A stretch of DNA of 27,235 bases. It comes from a virus. Shown piece by piece: positions 22,706 to 27,235 of the stretch (positions are counted from its first letter, which is position 1; each line of letters starts with the position of its first letter). The translations under genes and the position numbers were made by a program. The stretch is taken from the IMG/VR virus record IMGVR_UViG_3300010354_000504, positions 1-27,235 of that record; one strand, 5' to 3'. The notes under the pieces were generated by a model. The model was given only the letters and a program-made list of their open reading frames with translations, had not been told where the DNA came from and made no database searches.

Positions 22706-23416
22706 TTATATCACATACTTCCAAATATATCCTTTATGTTTTTTTCTTTTGTTTTGACATACCAAAGTTATTTTTGCAGTTGATGCATTATTTTTTTCTG
22801 CAGCAATAGTCATACTATCATATATTTCAATTAAATTTTCATCAACATCATATTTTGCTACTTTTCTAACATTATGAGAAGTTCTTTTATATGGTGGTAT
22901 TTTTGATAATGGTTGACTTTCAAAACTTTTCCACTGAAATCCCCCATAAGTTTGATATTCTCCTCGTGTTACAGCACTTATACCTCTACAATCTGTACCA
23001 AAAACATCATAAGAAGCATCTCTACAACTTTCATAAACATTGATTAAATTTCCATCTAAATCATAACAAGCAACTTTTTTAGAATTACTTTGTTTGACTG
23101 CTTGTTTCCATTTATCTCCATGTTTTTTATTGAGAAATCCACCACCATCACCACCATCAGTCATATTATAGTATGGTTTCAAAAGAGAAACATAATACAT
23201 TTCTCTTTCATTTACTTTATTTTCAAGACATTCTTCTATAATTTCAAATACAAAATTTTCAATGCCATACTTTCTCATAGCATAATATAATTTTGTATTT
23301 CTTACTTTTGAATGGGATTTATGTTGTCTCCATCTTACCTTTGGTTTTTTAGATTTGCCAATATAAATTTGCTCATTAAGAATATTTGTTATTTTGTAAA
23401 TATAATGTGAAACCAT
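22706..23416 (-). CDS. GIY-YIG homing endonuclease with NUMOD1-like repeats
   Basis: A 236-residue protein. The N-terminal GIY-YIG domain has Y-I-Y-K-I-T-N, I-Y-I-G-K-S, R-W-R-Q-H and a catalytic Glu in N-E-R-E-M-Y-Y-V. Two NUMOD1-like DNA-binding modules follow (V-A-C-Y-D-L-D-G-N-L-I-N-V-Y-E-S and V-A-K-Y-D-V-D-E-N-L-I-E-I-Y-D-S). It is inserted between thyX and the phoH unit and has its own late promoter. It differs from the GIY-YIG gene at 16775 in subdomain content, so it is an independent acquisition. Confidence 0.88.
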   Translation of the reverse strand: MVSHYIYKITNILNEQIYIGKSKKPKVRWRQHKSHSKVRNTKLYYAMRKYGIENFVFEIIEECLENKVNEREMYYVSLLKPYYNMTDGGDGGGFLNKKHGDKWKQAVKQSNSKKVACYDLDGNLINVYESCRDASYDVFGTDCRGISAVTRGEYQTYGGFQWKSFESQPLSKIPPYKRTSHNVRKVAKYDVDENLIEIYDSMTIAAEKNNASTAKITLVCQNKRKKHKGYIWKYVI

Positions 23417-23440
23417 AGTATGACAGGTTTATTCTACCAC

Positions 23441-23448
23441 TATTTATG
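23441..23448 (-). promoter_or_regulatory. Late promoter (CATAAATA) of the GIY-YIG gene
   Basis: CATAAATA fits NATAAATA and lies 5-12 nt after the thyX stop, 24 nt before the ATG. Confidence 0.65.
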
Positions 23449-23452
23449 TTAA

Positions 23453-24205
23453 TTAAGGACTTAAACGAGCACGATGTAATCTTTTTTCTTCATAATACTT
23501 CCAAACATTAGGTGCCCATTTTTGAAGTTCTGGAACCATCGCGTCACAAAGTGCTTGAATTTCAATCTGAGCATCAAGTTTAGAACGAAGATCCATAAAG
23601 TGAAGAACAGAACGTAGATTGAAAGAAACTACAAAGTTCTGACGAATTGCCTGGGGGAGATAATCACGAATATGCTCTTCACACATACCTTCCACATAAT
23701 ACTTGGCATACTCCCCACACTCACTCAGAATGCGCTCTAACTTGCGTTGACGATGCTCTTGGGTCCATTCATACTTTTTACCTTTACGGTTGGTATAGAA
23801 ACCCTCAGGGCGCACATAGAAGACTTCTTCAACATCAAGTTCACGATTAGCAACCTTCACAACTCTTTTTCCAGTATATCGTTGCGATTGAACATCCCAA
23901 GAAGTTCCAATACGATGAGTTCTTGCCTGAACAATTACATTATGAACAAATCCAGAAACTGAAAAGGTAATCCCGGGATGTTCAATCGGACCCCAATGCC
24001 CTCGTTCATTTGCTAAAAGTTGTTCAACAATCCATTCACCACATTCTGTTGGTGATGGAACTTTAACTTCATGAATAGGAACTTCAGAATAGTCACCCTT
24101 ACCTGCTTGCCAGATTACTTGTTCTGGAATTGGGTAGCATTGAAGTTTGACTACCTGTAAACGATTATCAAGTTCAAGAAGATCTTTTGCTTTAATTGGT
24201 TTCAT
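23453..24205 (-). CDS. thyX: Flavin-dependent thymidylate synthase ThyX
   Basis: A 250-residue protein that makes dTMP from dUMP with FAD, NADPH and methylene-tetrahydrofolate. The ThyX signature appears as R-T-H-R-I-G-T-S-W-D-V-Q-S-Q-R-Y (residues 95-110), a variant of RHR-X7-S-x-R with one extra residue. Other family features are H-P-G-I-T-F-S-V-S-G and F-N-L-R-S-V-L-H-F-M-D-L-R near the C-terminus. It supplies thymidylate for phage DNA synthesis. The start overlaps the stop of the small upstream gene (ATGA). Confidence 0.95.
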   Translation of the reverse strand: MKPIKAKDLLELDNRLQVVKLQCYPIPEQVIWQAGKGDYSEVPIHEVKVPSPTECGEWIVEQLLANERGHWGPIEHPGITFSVSGFVHNVIVQARTHRIGTSWDVQSQRYTGKRVVKVANRELDVEEVFYVRPEGFYTNRKGKKYEWTQEHRQRKLERILSECGEYAKYYVEGMCEEHIRDYLPQAIRQNFVVSFNLRSVLHFMDLRSKLDAQIEIQALCDAMVPELQKWAPNVWKYYEEKRLHRARLSP

Positions 24206-24375
24206 TTCTTTCCAAATCCTTTTGATGTTTGTGCTTCTAATTGCGCGATTTCTTCTTTTACGGCACGAAGTTGTTCTTTCATTTCTTTGATTTTATCGTC
24301 CGTATAAAGGTGATCTTGTTTAATCAACCTTTCAAGAAGTTTTACAAGTTTCTTTGCTCTTGTCGTCTCAGTCAT
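24202..24375 (-). CDS. Small coiled-coil protein upstream of thyX (57 aa)
   Basis: A 57-residue ORF from the ATG at 24375. The sequence is almost entirely heptad-like (K-L-V-K-L-L-E-R-L-I-K, then K-E-M-K-E-Q-L-R-A-V-K-E-E-I), so it probably forms a coiled coil. It overlaps the upstream gene by 8 nt and the thyX start by 4 nt, which supports translation. Function unknown. Confidence 0.7.
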   Translation of the reverse strand: MTETTRAKKLVKLLERLIKQDHLYTDDKIKEMKEQLRAVKEEIAQLEAQTSKGFGKK

Positions 24376-24541
24376 CTAAATCAGAATCCTCAAATATTTC
24401 GTCATAATCTAAAATTGGTCTTTTCCTAACTTCTGGTTCAGTATAAGAATACGCAGAAACATCAGAATAGATTTCTGCCTTTAGAGAATCAACCAATAGT
24501 TCAAGATTACGGACTATGAGTTTTAGTTTTTCTTTGTCCAT
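24368..24541 (-). CDS. Small conserved-looking protein (57 aa)
   Basis: 57 residues from the ATG at 24541; an upstream in-frame ATG at 24574 is less likely because it directly follows the terminator and a GGGAGAGA ribosome site lies between the two. The N-terminal half is helical (K-L-K-L-I-V-R-N-L-E-L-L-V-D-S-L-K-A-E), the C-terminal half acidic with Tyr. It is the first gene of the thyX unit. Function unknown. Confidence 0.7.
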   Translation of the reverse strand: MDKEKLKLIVRNLELLVDSLKAEIYSDVSAYSYTEPEVRKRPILDYDEIFEDSDLDD

Positions 24542-24574
24542 GAGATACCACTTTCTCTCCCAACATTTTAACAT

Positions 24575-24600
24575 AAAAAAAGGAGGGAATCAATCCCTCC
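24575..24600 (-). terminator. Intrinsic terminator after the mini-protein operon
   Basis: Minus strand: GGAGGGA, loop TTGAT, TCCCTCC, then seven T. It ends the 24607-24925 operon. Confidence 0.9.
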
Positions 24601-24606
24601 CTTGTC

Positions 24607-24693
24607 TCATTTATCTAACCACTGAATATACATTGATAAACATATAGTGACTAACGCAATTGCTGCGGTAGATGAGACTATAATTTGCGCCAT
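24607..24693 (-). CDS. Single-span membrane mini-protein (28 aa)
   Basis: A 28-residue ORF whose ATG overlaps the preceding stop (TAATG). It is a single hydrophobic helix (S-T-A-A-I-A-L-V-T-I-C-L-S-M-Y-I) with a short polar C-terminus (Q-W-L-D-K). Its size is like the one-helix subunits of cyanobacterial membrane complexes, but no specific subunit is recognised. The coupling with the two upstream ORFs and the terminator right after it support expression. Confidence 0.55.
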   Translation of the reverse strand: MAQIIVSSTAAIALVTICLSMYIQWLDK

Positions 24694-24788
24694 TACTTTG
24701 CTCCTGCGTTTACAAGCAGTGCCTGATGACGACGATTCTCTTTTTGCTTTTGCTCTTTGATGAGTTGAAGCACATTGAGTTTTTTCAT
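24693..24788 (-). CDS. Basic mini-protein (31 aa)
   Basis: A 31-residue ORF coupled to both neighbours (TGATG and TAATG). It is helical and basic (I-K-E-Q-K-Q-K-E-N-R-R-H-Q), possibly nucleic-acid binding. Function unknown. Confidence 0.55.
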   Translation of the reverse strand: MKKLNVLQLIKEQKQKENRRHQALLVNAGAK

Positions 24789-24925
24789 CACTTGTGCCCC
24801 TCTTTTACAAACTTGACCCCACGATAGGTCTCATTGTATTGTTGAGGTTGCTGCATCATTTGTTGTTGGTATTGAATACGCTTTTCAGTATCGTATTCTA
24901 CGCCACGATAAACTACACGACTCAT
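24788..24925 (-). CDS. DUF4278-like mini-protein (45 aa)
   Basis: 45 residues with a strong Shine-Dalgarno AAGGAG (24938-24933) 7 nt before the ATG. Two Y-R-G-V motifs (V-V-Y-R-G-V-E-Y and T-Y-R-G-V-K-F) flank a Gln-rich stretch. The Y-R-G-V-x-Y motif marks the cyanobacterial DUF4278 family, which is also found in cyanophages. It is the first gene behind the tandem glutamine-riboswitch-like leader, so its amount may follow cellular glutamine. Function unknown. Confidence 0.7.
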   Translation of the reverse strand: MSRVVYRGVEYDTEKRIQYQQQMMQQPQQYNETYRGVKFVKEGHK

Positions 24926-24957
24926 TGGTTTTCTCCTTAGTTTTTTAGGTTAAAGAG

Positions 24958-25055
24958 CGTTCCTTCAGTCGGCGTTTGCGTTCGGTATTTGCGAATACCG
25001 AATGAACGGATCCGTTCCGCGTCGGCTTACTTCCGTCTGGTTTTCCAGATGAACG
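24958..25055 (-). ncRNA. Tandem glutamine-riboswitch-like aptamers (glnA / Downstream-peptide type)
   Basis: Two related units on the minus strand. Unit 1 (25055-25013): CGTTCATC, hairpin TGG-AAAA-CCA, GACGGAAGTAAG, CCGAC, GGAACG. Unit 2 (25008-24958): CGTTCAT, hairpin TCGGTATT-CGCA-AATACCGA, ACG, GCCGACTGAAGGAACG. In each, CGTTC pairs with GAACG. The hairpins differ in sequence but keep pairing. These elements match the glutamine riboswitch consensus as I know it; the related Downstream-peptide class occurs before short ORFs in cyanobacteria and cyanophages. Just after unit 2, CTCTTT (24957-24952) can pair with the AAGGAG ribosome site, a possible expression switch. Confidence 0.75.
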
Positions 25056-25062
25056 TAAGGTC

Positions 25063-25091
25063 ATTATAGACCCTGTATTAATATTTAGCAA
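25063..25091 (-). promoter_or_regulatory. Host sigma70-type promoter of the riboswitch/mini-protein operon
   Basis: TTGCTA (25091-25086), 17-nt spacer, perfect TATAAT (25068-25063). The predicted start at about 25056 falls at the first base of aptamer 1. Confidence 0.75.
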
Positions 25092-25099
25092 TGCCCAAT

Positions 25100-25113
25100 G
25101 TAACTTTTGTTAC
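25100..25113 (-). promoter_or_regulatory. NtcA-type box GTA-N8-TAC
   Basis: GTAACAAAAGTTAC (minus strand), a perfect match to the cyanobacterial nitrogen regulator NtcA consensus and fully palindromic in its arms. Its centre is about 50 nt upstream of the predicted start; the classical activator spacing is about -41.5, so regulation is plausible, not certain. Confidence 0.6.
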
Positions 25114-25136
25114 AATTTTATAAAATCTTAAGAGTC

Positions 25137-25164
25137 AAAAAAATTGCCGGGATTTTTTCCCAGC
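25137..25164 (-). terminator. Intrinsic terminator upstream of the riboswitch operon
   Basis: Minus strand: GCTGGGA, five A, TCCCGGC (7 bp with one G-U), then AA and seven T. It ends the 26133-25175 unit. Confidence 0.88.
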
Positions 25165-25174
25165 ATCCGGTAAA

Positions 25175-25528
25175 TTACTTTCGCTTTTTCTTTTCTGGTG
25201 ACTTATAACCCCAAAGTTTAGGATTGACTCTTCCATATCCAAAGTCAATGCTCTTTAGATTCTCACGAAACTTATCCCAATACATATCAAACAATTTGAT
25301 TCTTCCACCACGAGTGAGGTCAAAGCAAATCTTATCATCAAGTATATACTTTATAATATAAGCATCAATAGGAGCATCTTTCGTACAGACTTCGGCATAG
25401 GACCCACCTTGAATCAGAATTTCACAACCATATCGCGATTTACAATTTTCTTTTTCTACAGATGTCCAGGAGTCCATATGCTTTTCTGTATTTTGTGCTC
25501 TTTCAATTACATCACCAAGTTTACTCAT
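25175..25528 (-). CDS. Conserved-looking phage protein, unknown (117 aa)
   Basis: 117 residues from the ATG at 25528, which has GGGAGG upstream and overlaps the preceding stop (ATGA); the in-frame ATG at 25543 lies on that ribosome site and is unlikely. Three Cys lie in N-C-K-S-R-Y-G-C and E-V-C, followed by D-K-I-C-F-D-L-T-R-G-G-R-I-K-L-F-D-M-Y-W-D-K-F, and the C-terminus is Lys-rich. I do not recognise the function. Confidence 0.75.
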   Translation of the reverse strand: MSKLGDVIERAQNTEKHMDSWTSVEKENCKSRYGCEILIQGGSYAEVCTKDAPIDAYIIKYILDDKICFDLTRGGRIKLFDMYWDKFRENLKSIDFGYGRVNPKLWGYKSPEKKKRK

Positions 25529-26133
25529 GAACGACCTCCCCATTGAATATCAGGATATGCCTCAGAAACAACTTCTTTTGTAATCTTATATTTGGTTTGG
25601 AGTTGCTTATCTTTAGTAAGAATAAGAATTTCTGCTTCAAGTGGGTGAAGTCCTTGAAGAACATTAATGAACATCGTTTCTCTACGAAGAGAACTCAAAC
25701 CATCATTCCCACCTTTTACGAAATTATAAAACTTTTCATATTCTTTACGAATTGAAGACCTTCCTTGGTCTTGAGATCCCAATGAATTTGAACCAAGTTC
25801 TCCCATTTTTTCTACAGCATCAGAAATTTTTTCACTCAGAGTTCCCTTGAATGAGTCCATCTCATCAACAGCAGCATATGGTACATCTCCAGGAGGGAGA
25901 ACAGAAATTACTGATTCATCAAAATTCCAAATGAACAGTGCTTTAAGTGAAGGATGTTCAAATTTTTTTAATGCTTCAATTTTTTTAGCATTAGTTCTTT
26001 GCTTTACAACAATATTCAGAATCTCAAAAACAAAAGGATTTGCAGGTAGATCTGGAATTGGTGTTTCTTTTACAACTTTTGGTTTCGTTGTAGTCTTTTT
26101 TGTAATAGTCTTTGCTTTTGTTGTCGTGGTCAT
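25525..26133 (-). CDS. Conserved T4-like phage protein (possibly DUF6433)
   Basis: A 202-residue protein. The Thr/Lys-rich N-terminus (about 30 residues) is followed by N-P-F-V-F-E-I-L-N-I-V, a conserved-looking core (S-L-K-A-L-F-I-W-N-F-D) and a C-terminal L-H-P-L-E-A-E-I-L-I-L-T-K-D-K-Q-L-x-x-K-Y-K-I-T-K-E-V. I recall this pattern from a protein family of T4-like phages listed as DUF6433; this is not verified. It is co-transcribed with the 117-aa gene behind a late promoter. Function unknown. Confidence 0.7.
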   Translation of the reverse strand: MTTTTKAKTITKKTTTKPKVVKETPIPDLPANPFVFEILNIVVKQRTNAKKIEALKKFEHPSLKALFIWNFDESVISVLPPGDVPYAAVDEMDSFKGTLSEKISDAVEKMGELGSNSLGSQDQGRSSIRKEYEKFYNFVKGGNDGLSSLRRETMFINVLQGLHPLEAEILILTKDKQLQTKYKITKEVVSEAYPDIQWGGRS

Positions 26134-26164
26134 AGTTTTACAAGATATTGAATACTATTAGTGG

Positions 26165-26172
26165 TATTTATT
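26165..26172 (-). promoter_or_regulatory. Late promoter (AATAAATA)
   Basis: AATAAATA fits NATAAATA, 31 nt upstream of the ATG at 26133. Confidence 0.6.
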
Positions 26173-26178
26173 TTGATA

Positions 26179-26424
26179 TTATTCTTCATCTTCCACATCT
26201 TCTACTTCATAATCATCAAAGTATCCTTCCTCAAATCTAACGGATACAATCTCTTCGTCAATTAGATCGCCGTCTTTGTTATAAAACTCAGGATGATATG
26301 CTATTTGCTTTGGACCTTCTTGATGAGTCATCATATATTCACGGGCAACCCAACCTGTTACAAGTCCCACTATAAGAAACAATATGGTTAGAAAGGAACC
26401 TAGAACTAAACTAACTGCTAACAT
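26179..26424 (-). CDS. Small membrane protein with acidic tail (81 aa)
   Basis: An 81-residue protein with one N-terminal transmembrane segment (about residues 4-27, V-L-G-S-F-L-T-I-L-F-L-I-V-G-L-V) and an acidic C-terminus (E-D-V-E-D-E-E). The ATG has GGAG 8 nt upstream. N-in or N-out orientation cannot be told. Similar one-span proteins are common in cyanophages; function unknown. Confidence 0.75.
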   Translation of the reverse strand: MLAVSLVLGSFLTILFLIVGLVTGWVAREYMMTHQEGPKQIAYHPEFYNKDGDLIDEEIVSVRFEEGYFDDYEVEDVEDEE

Positions 26425-26626
26425 TTCTTTTTCTCCGGGAAACTACTTTTTTCTTCCTTGACTTTAAGGAAAATTCAAAATAGATAGTTACTTCCCGATT
26501 CAGAAAGCAAACTATCTTCTCAAAAATGAGATGGAATGGTTGAGTCTGCTTTCTTTTTCCTCCATTAAGAATAAGATCAACGCCACGATTTCTGTGGTCA
26601 GAGTTATTTATGTTACTATCAGACAA
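26411..26626 (-). CDS. Doubtful small ORF with TTG start (71 aa)
   Basis: A 71-codon open frame that starts at a TTG overlapping the glutaredoxin stop and ends 14 nt inside the next gene. There is no in-frame ATG or GTG. The composition is protein-like (G-V-D-L-I-L-N-G-G-K-R-K, then V-T-I-Y-F-E-F-S-L-K) and very basic at the C-terminus. A late promoter lies inside its first codons, so transcripts from that promoter would lack the TTG. Either a coupled real gene or an open leader; otherwise this ~190-nt gap holds only the promoter. Confidence 0.4.
   Translation of the reverse strand: MSDSNINNSDHRNRGVDLILNGGKRKQTQPFHLIFEKIVCFLNREVTIYFEFSLKSRKKKVVSRRKRNVSS
26605..26612 (-). promoter_or_regulatory. 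Late promoter (CATAAATA)
   Basis: CATAAATA fits NATAAATA, just after the glutaredoxin stop. The first confident start (26424) is about 180 nt downstream. Confidence 0.55.
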
Positions 26627-26855
26627 TTTGTTTTTCTTTTAGATATTTGACTGTATCATTACATCCACCAAGTTTTTGATCGTCACAAATGACTTGAGGG
26701 AATGTAGATCCTTCACCAAACTCAGCATAAAACTCATCTTTAGTAAAGTGCTCATCAAGATTATAAACCACAAAGTTGCTTCCTGTCAACTCTAATACTT
26801 GTTTGACTTTATAGCAAAAAGGGCAATTGTCTTTAGAATATACGGTAAAATTCAT
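26619..26855 (-). CDS. Glutaredoxin
   Basis: A 78-residue protein with a C-P-F-C redox motif at residues 11-14, the cis-Pro loop T-F-P-Q-V at about residue 51, and G-G-C-N-D near residue 64 (glutathione-binding region). It is a typical class I glutaredoxin length. In T4-like phages such a protein can feed electrons to ribonucleotide reductase (T4 nrdC). It has a late-type promoter and follows a terminator, so it is its own unit. Confidence 0.92.
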   Translation of the reverse strand: MNFTVYSKDNCPFCYKVKQVLELTGSNFVVYNLDEHFTKDEFYAEFGEGSTFPQVICDDQKLGGCNDTVKYLKEKQIV

Positions 26856-26878
26856 AAGAGATTATTAAGATTTACAAT

Positions 26879-26886
26879 AATTTATA
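26879..26886 (-). promoter_or_regulatory. Late-type promoter (TATAAATT) of glutaredoxin
   Basis: One mismatch from TATAAATA, 23 nt upstream of the ATG and directly after the T-tract of the small RNA terminator. Confidence 0.5.
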
Positions 26887-26888
26887 TA

Positions 26889-26991
26889 AGAAAAAAGGAG
26901 GGTATTATCCCTCCTTATTATATCACCAACTTACCTCTCCACACCACTGAAGAGAGTCTTCAATCCCAAAGTTACAAGGATGTTGAAGACT
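26889..26991 (-). ncRNA. Candidate small RNA (about 100 nt)
   Basis: No ORF is visible here, but the segment lies between a perfect consensus promoter (27025-26997) and an intrinsic terminator (26914-26891). The predicted RNA begins at a 9-bp stem AGTCTTCAA/TTGAAGACT (26991-26983 with 26963-26955), has a second stem CTCTTC/GGAGAG (26954-26949 with 26940-26935, one G-U), and ends with the terminator hairpin. It is not a tRNA (no T-loop). Function unknown; a regulatory RNA acting on host or phage mRNA, or an attenuated leader of glutaredoxin, are both possible. Confidence 0.6.
26891..26914 (-). terminator. Intrinsic terminator of the small RNA
   Basis: Minus strand: GGAGGG, loop ATAATA, CCCTCC, then six T. 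Confidence 0.9.
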
Positions 26992-26996
26992 TGGAT

Positions 26997-27025
26997 ATTA
27001 TAAAGGACTTTGGATTAGGTGTCAA
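26997..27025 (-). promoter_or_regulatory. Perfect consensus sigma70 promoter
   Basis: TTGACA (27025-27020), 17-nt spacer, TATAAT (27002-26997), all twelve consensus bases. It starts 2 nt after the stop codon of the upstream gene. Likely a strong early promoter read by host RNA polymerase. Confidence 0.88.
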
Positions 27026-27026
27026 G

Positions 27027-27235
27027 TCAGAGAGCACGAATAGCAATAGTTGCCTCATCAATTTTTGTCTGTGCTTCAGACTCTTTTGTTGAAGCAGTTG
27101 CCTCGTCGCCTTGTTGTCTTGCCTCCATTGCTTCAGAGTATAGTGTCTGAGCAGCAAAATAAGGAGTTGCTACACTATTATACTCTGCTTCGGTTAAAAC
27201 TTGAATCTGTTTTTTTCCACAATCTGGGTCTACCA
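27027..27235 (-). CDS. Ala/Glu-rich helical protein, C-terminal part only
   Basis: An open frame from the right edge to a TGA at 27029-27027 gives 68 residues; the start is outside the window. The sequence contains V-D-P-D-C-G near its visible start, then L-T-E-A-E-Y, and a long Ala/Glu/Gln-rich helix (S-E-A-M-E-A-R-Q-Q-G-D-E-A-T-A). The visible part is probably a coiled coil. No family is recognised. Confidence 0.65.
   Translation of the reverse strand, partial: VDPDCGKKQIQVLTEAEYNSVATPYFAAQTLYSEAMEARQQGDEATASTKESEAQTKIDEATIAIRAL

Noticed and set aside
24981-25017. Palindromes (TTCGGTATT/AATACCGAA and GAACGGATCCGTTC) as a terminator or operator
   Set aside because: There is no T-tract after them, and both are explained as parts of the tandem glutamine-aptamer-like units.
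26935-26991. Possible tRNA in the small RNA segment
   Set aside because: No T-loop GTTCRA pattern, no acceptor stem and no cloverleaf; the hairpins are unlike a tRNA.
26799-27092. Plus-strand ORF of 97 aa
   Set aside because: It runs antisense across glutaredoxin, a terminator and a consensus promoter; there is no ribosome site and the composition is not protein-like.

Overview
This window is part of the genome of a T4-like myovirus of marine picocyanobacteria (a cyanomyovirus infecting Synechococcus or Prochlorococcus). The evidence is the set of T4 homologues (gp4, gp5, gp26, gp27, gp32, gp33, gp48, gp53, gp54, gp59) mixed with typical cyanophage genes (phoH, thyX, a DUF1825 protein, a DUF4278 mini-protein, a PD-(D/E)XK exonuclease, glutaredoxin). 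The DNA is AT-rich, genes are tightly packed with ATGA/TAATG-type overlaps, and T4-type late promoters (NATAAATA or TCTAAATA) lie in front of many units. All assignments come from reading the sequence; no database search was run.

Layout. Positions 1-13529 (minus strand) are a baseplate/tail operon, read right to left: gp54-like tube initiator, gp26-like protein, a 57-aa gp51-like protein, a candidate tape measure, a dual lysozyme/M23 peptidase hub protein, gp27, the gp5 OB-fold protein, a beta-helical spike protein, and three fibre-like structural proteins, the last cut by the window edge. Positions 13570-16202 (plus strand) encode gp4, an unknown structural protein, gp48 and gp53. Positions 16188-17524 (minus) hold a homing endonuclease gene coupled to a Mom-like DNA-modification gene. 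Positions 17629-20050 (minus) are the replication/late-transcription block gp33, a small ORF, gp59, a DUF1825 protein and gp32. An HNH homing endonuclease gene separates this from exonuclease, phoH and a small gene, then come a second GIY-YIG endonuclease gene and thyX with two small genes. Positions 24607-25113 carry a three-gene mini-protein operon behind a structured leader. Positions 25175-27235 encode small conserved or unknown proteins, glutaredoxin and a probable small RNA.

Most notable points: (1) a -1 frameshift signal (slippery TTTTTTC, 8-nt spacer, 8-bp stem-loop) that would fuse gp26 to gp51 just upstream of the candidate tape measure, like lambda G/GT tail chaperones; (2) a tandem glutamine-riboswitch-like leader with an upstream NtcA-type box GTA-N8-TAC, so the mini-protein operon may sense host nitrogen status twice; (3) an unannotated ~100-nt RNA gene with a perfect TTGACA-N17-TATAAT promoter and an intrinsic terminator; (4) five 9-nt phased repeats in the gp32 promoter/leader, a possible autoregulatory operator; (5) two unrelated homing-endonuclease genes with the same covarying stem/terminator/late-promoter leader.
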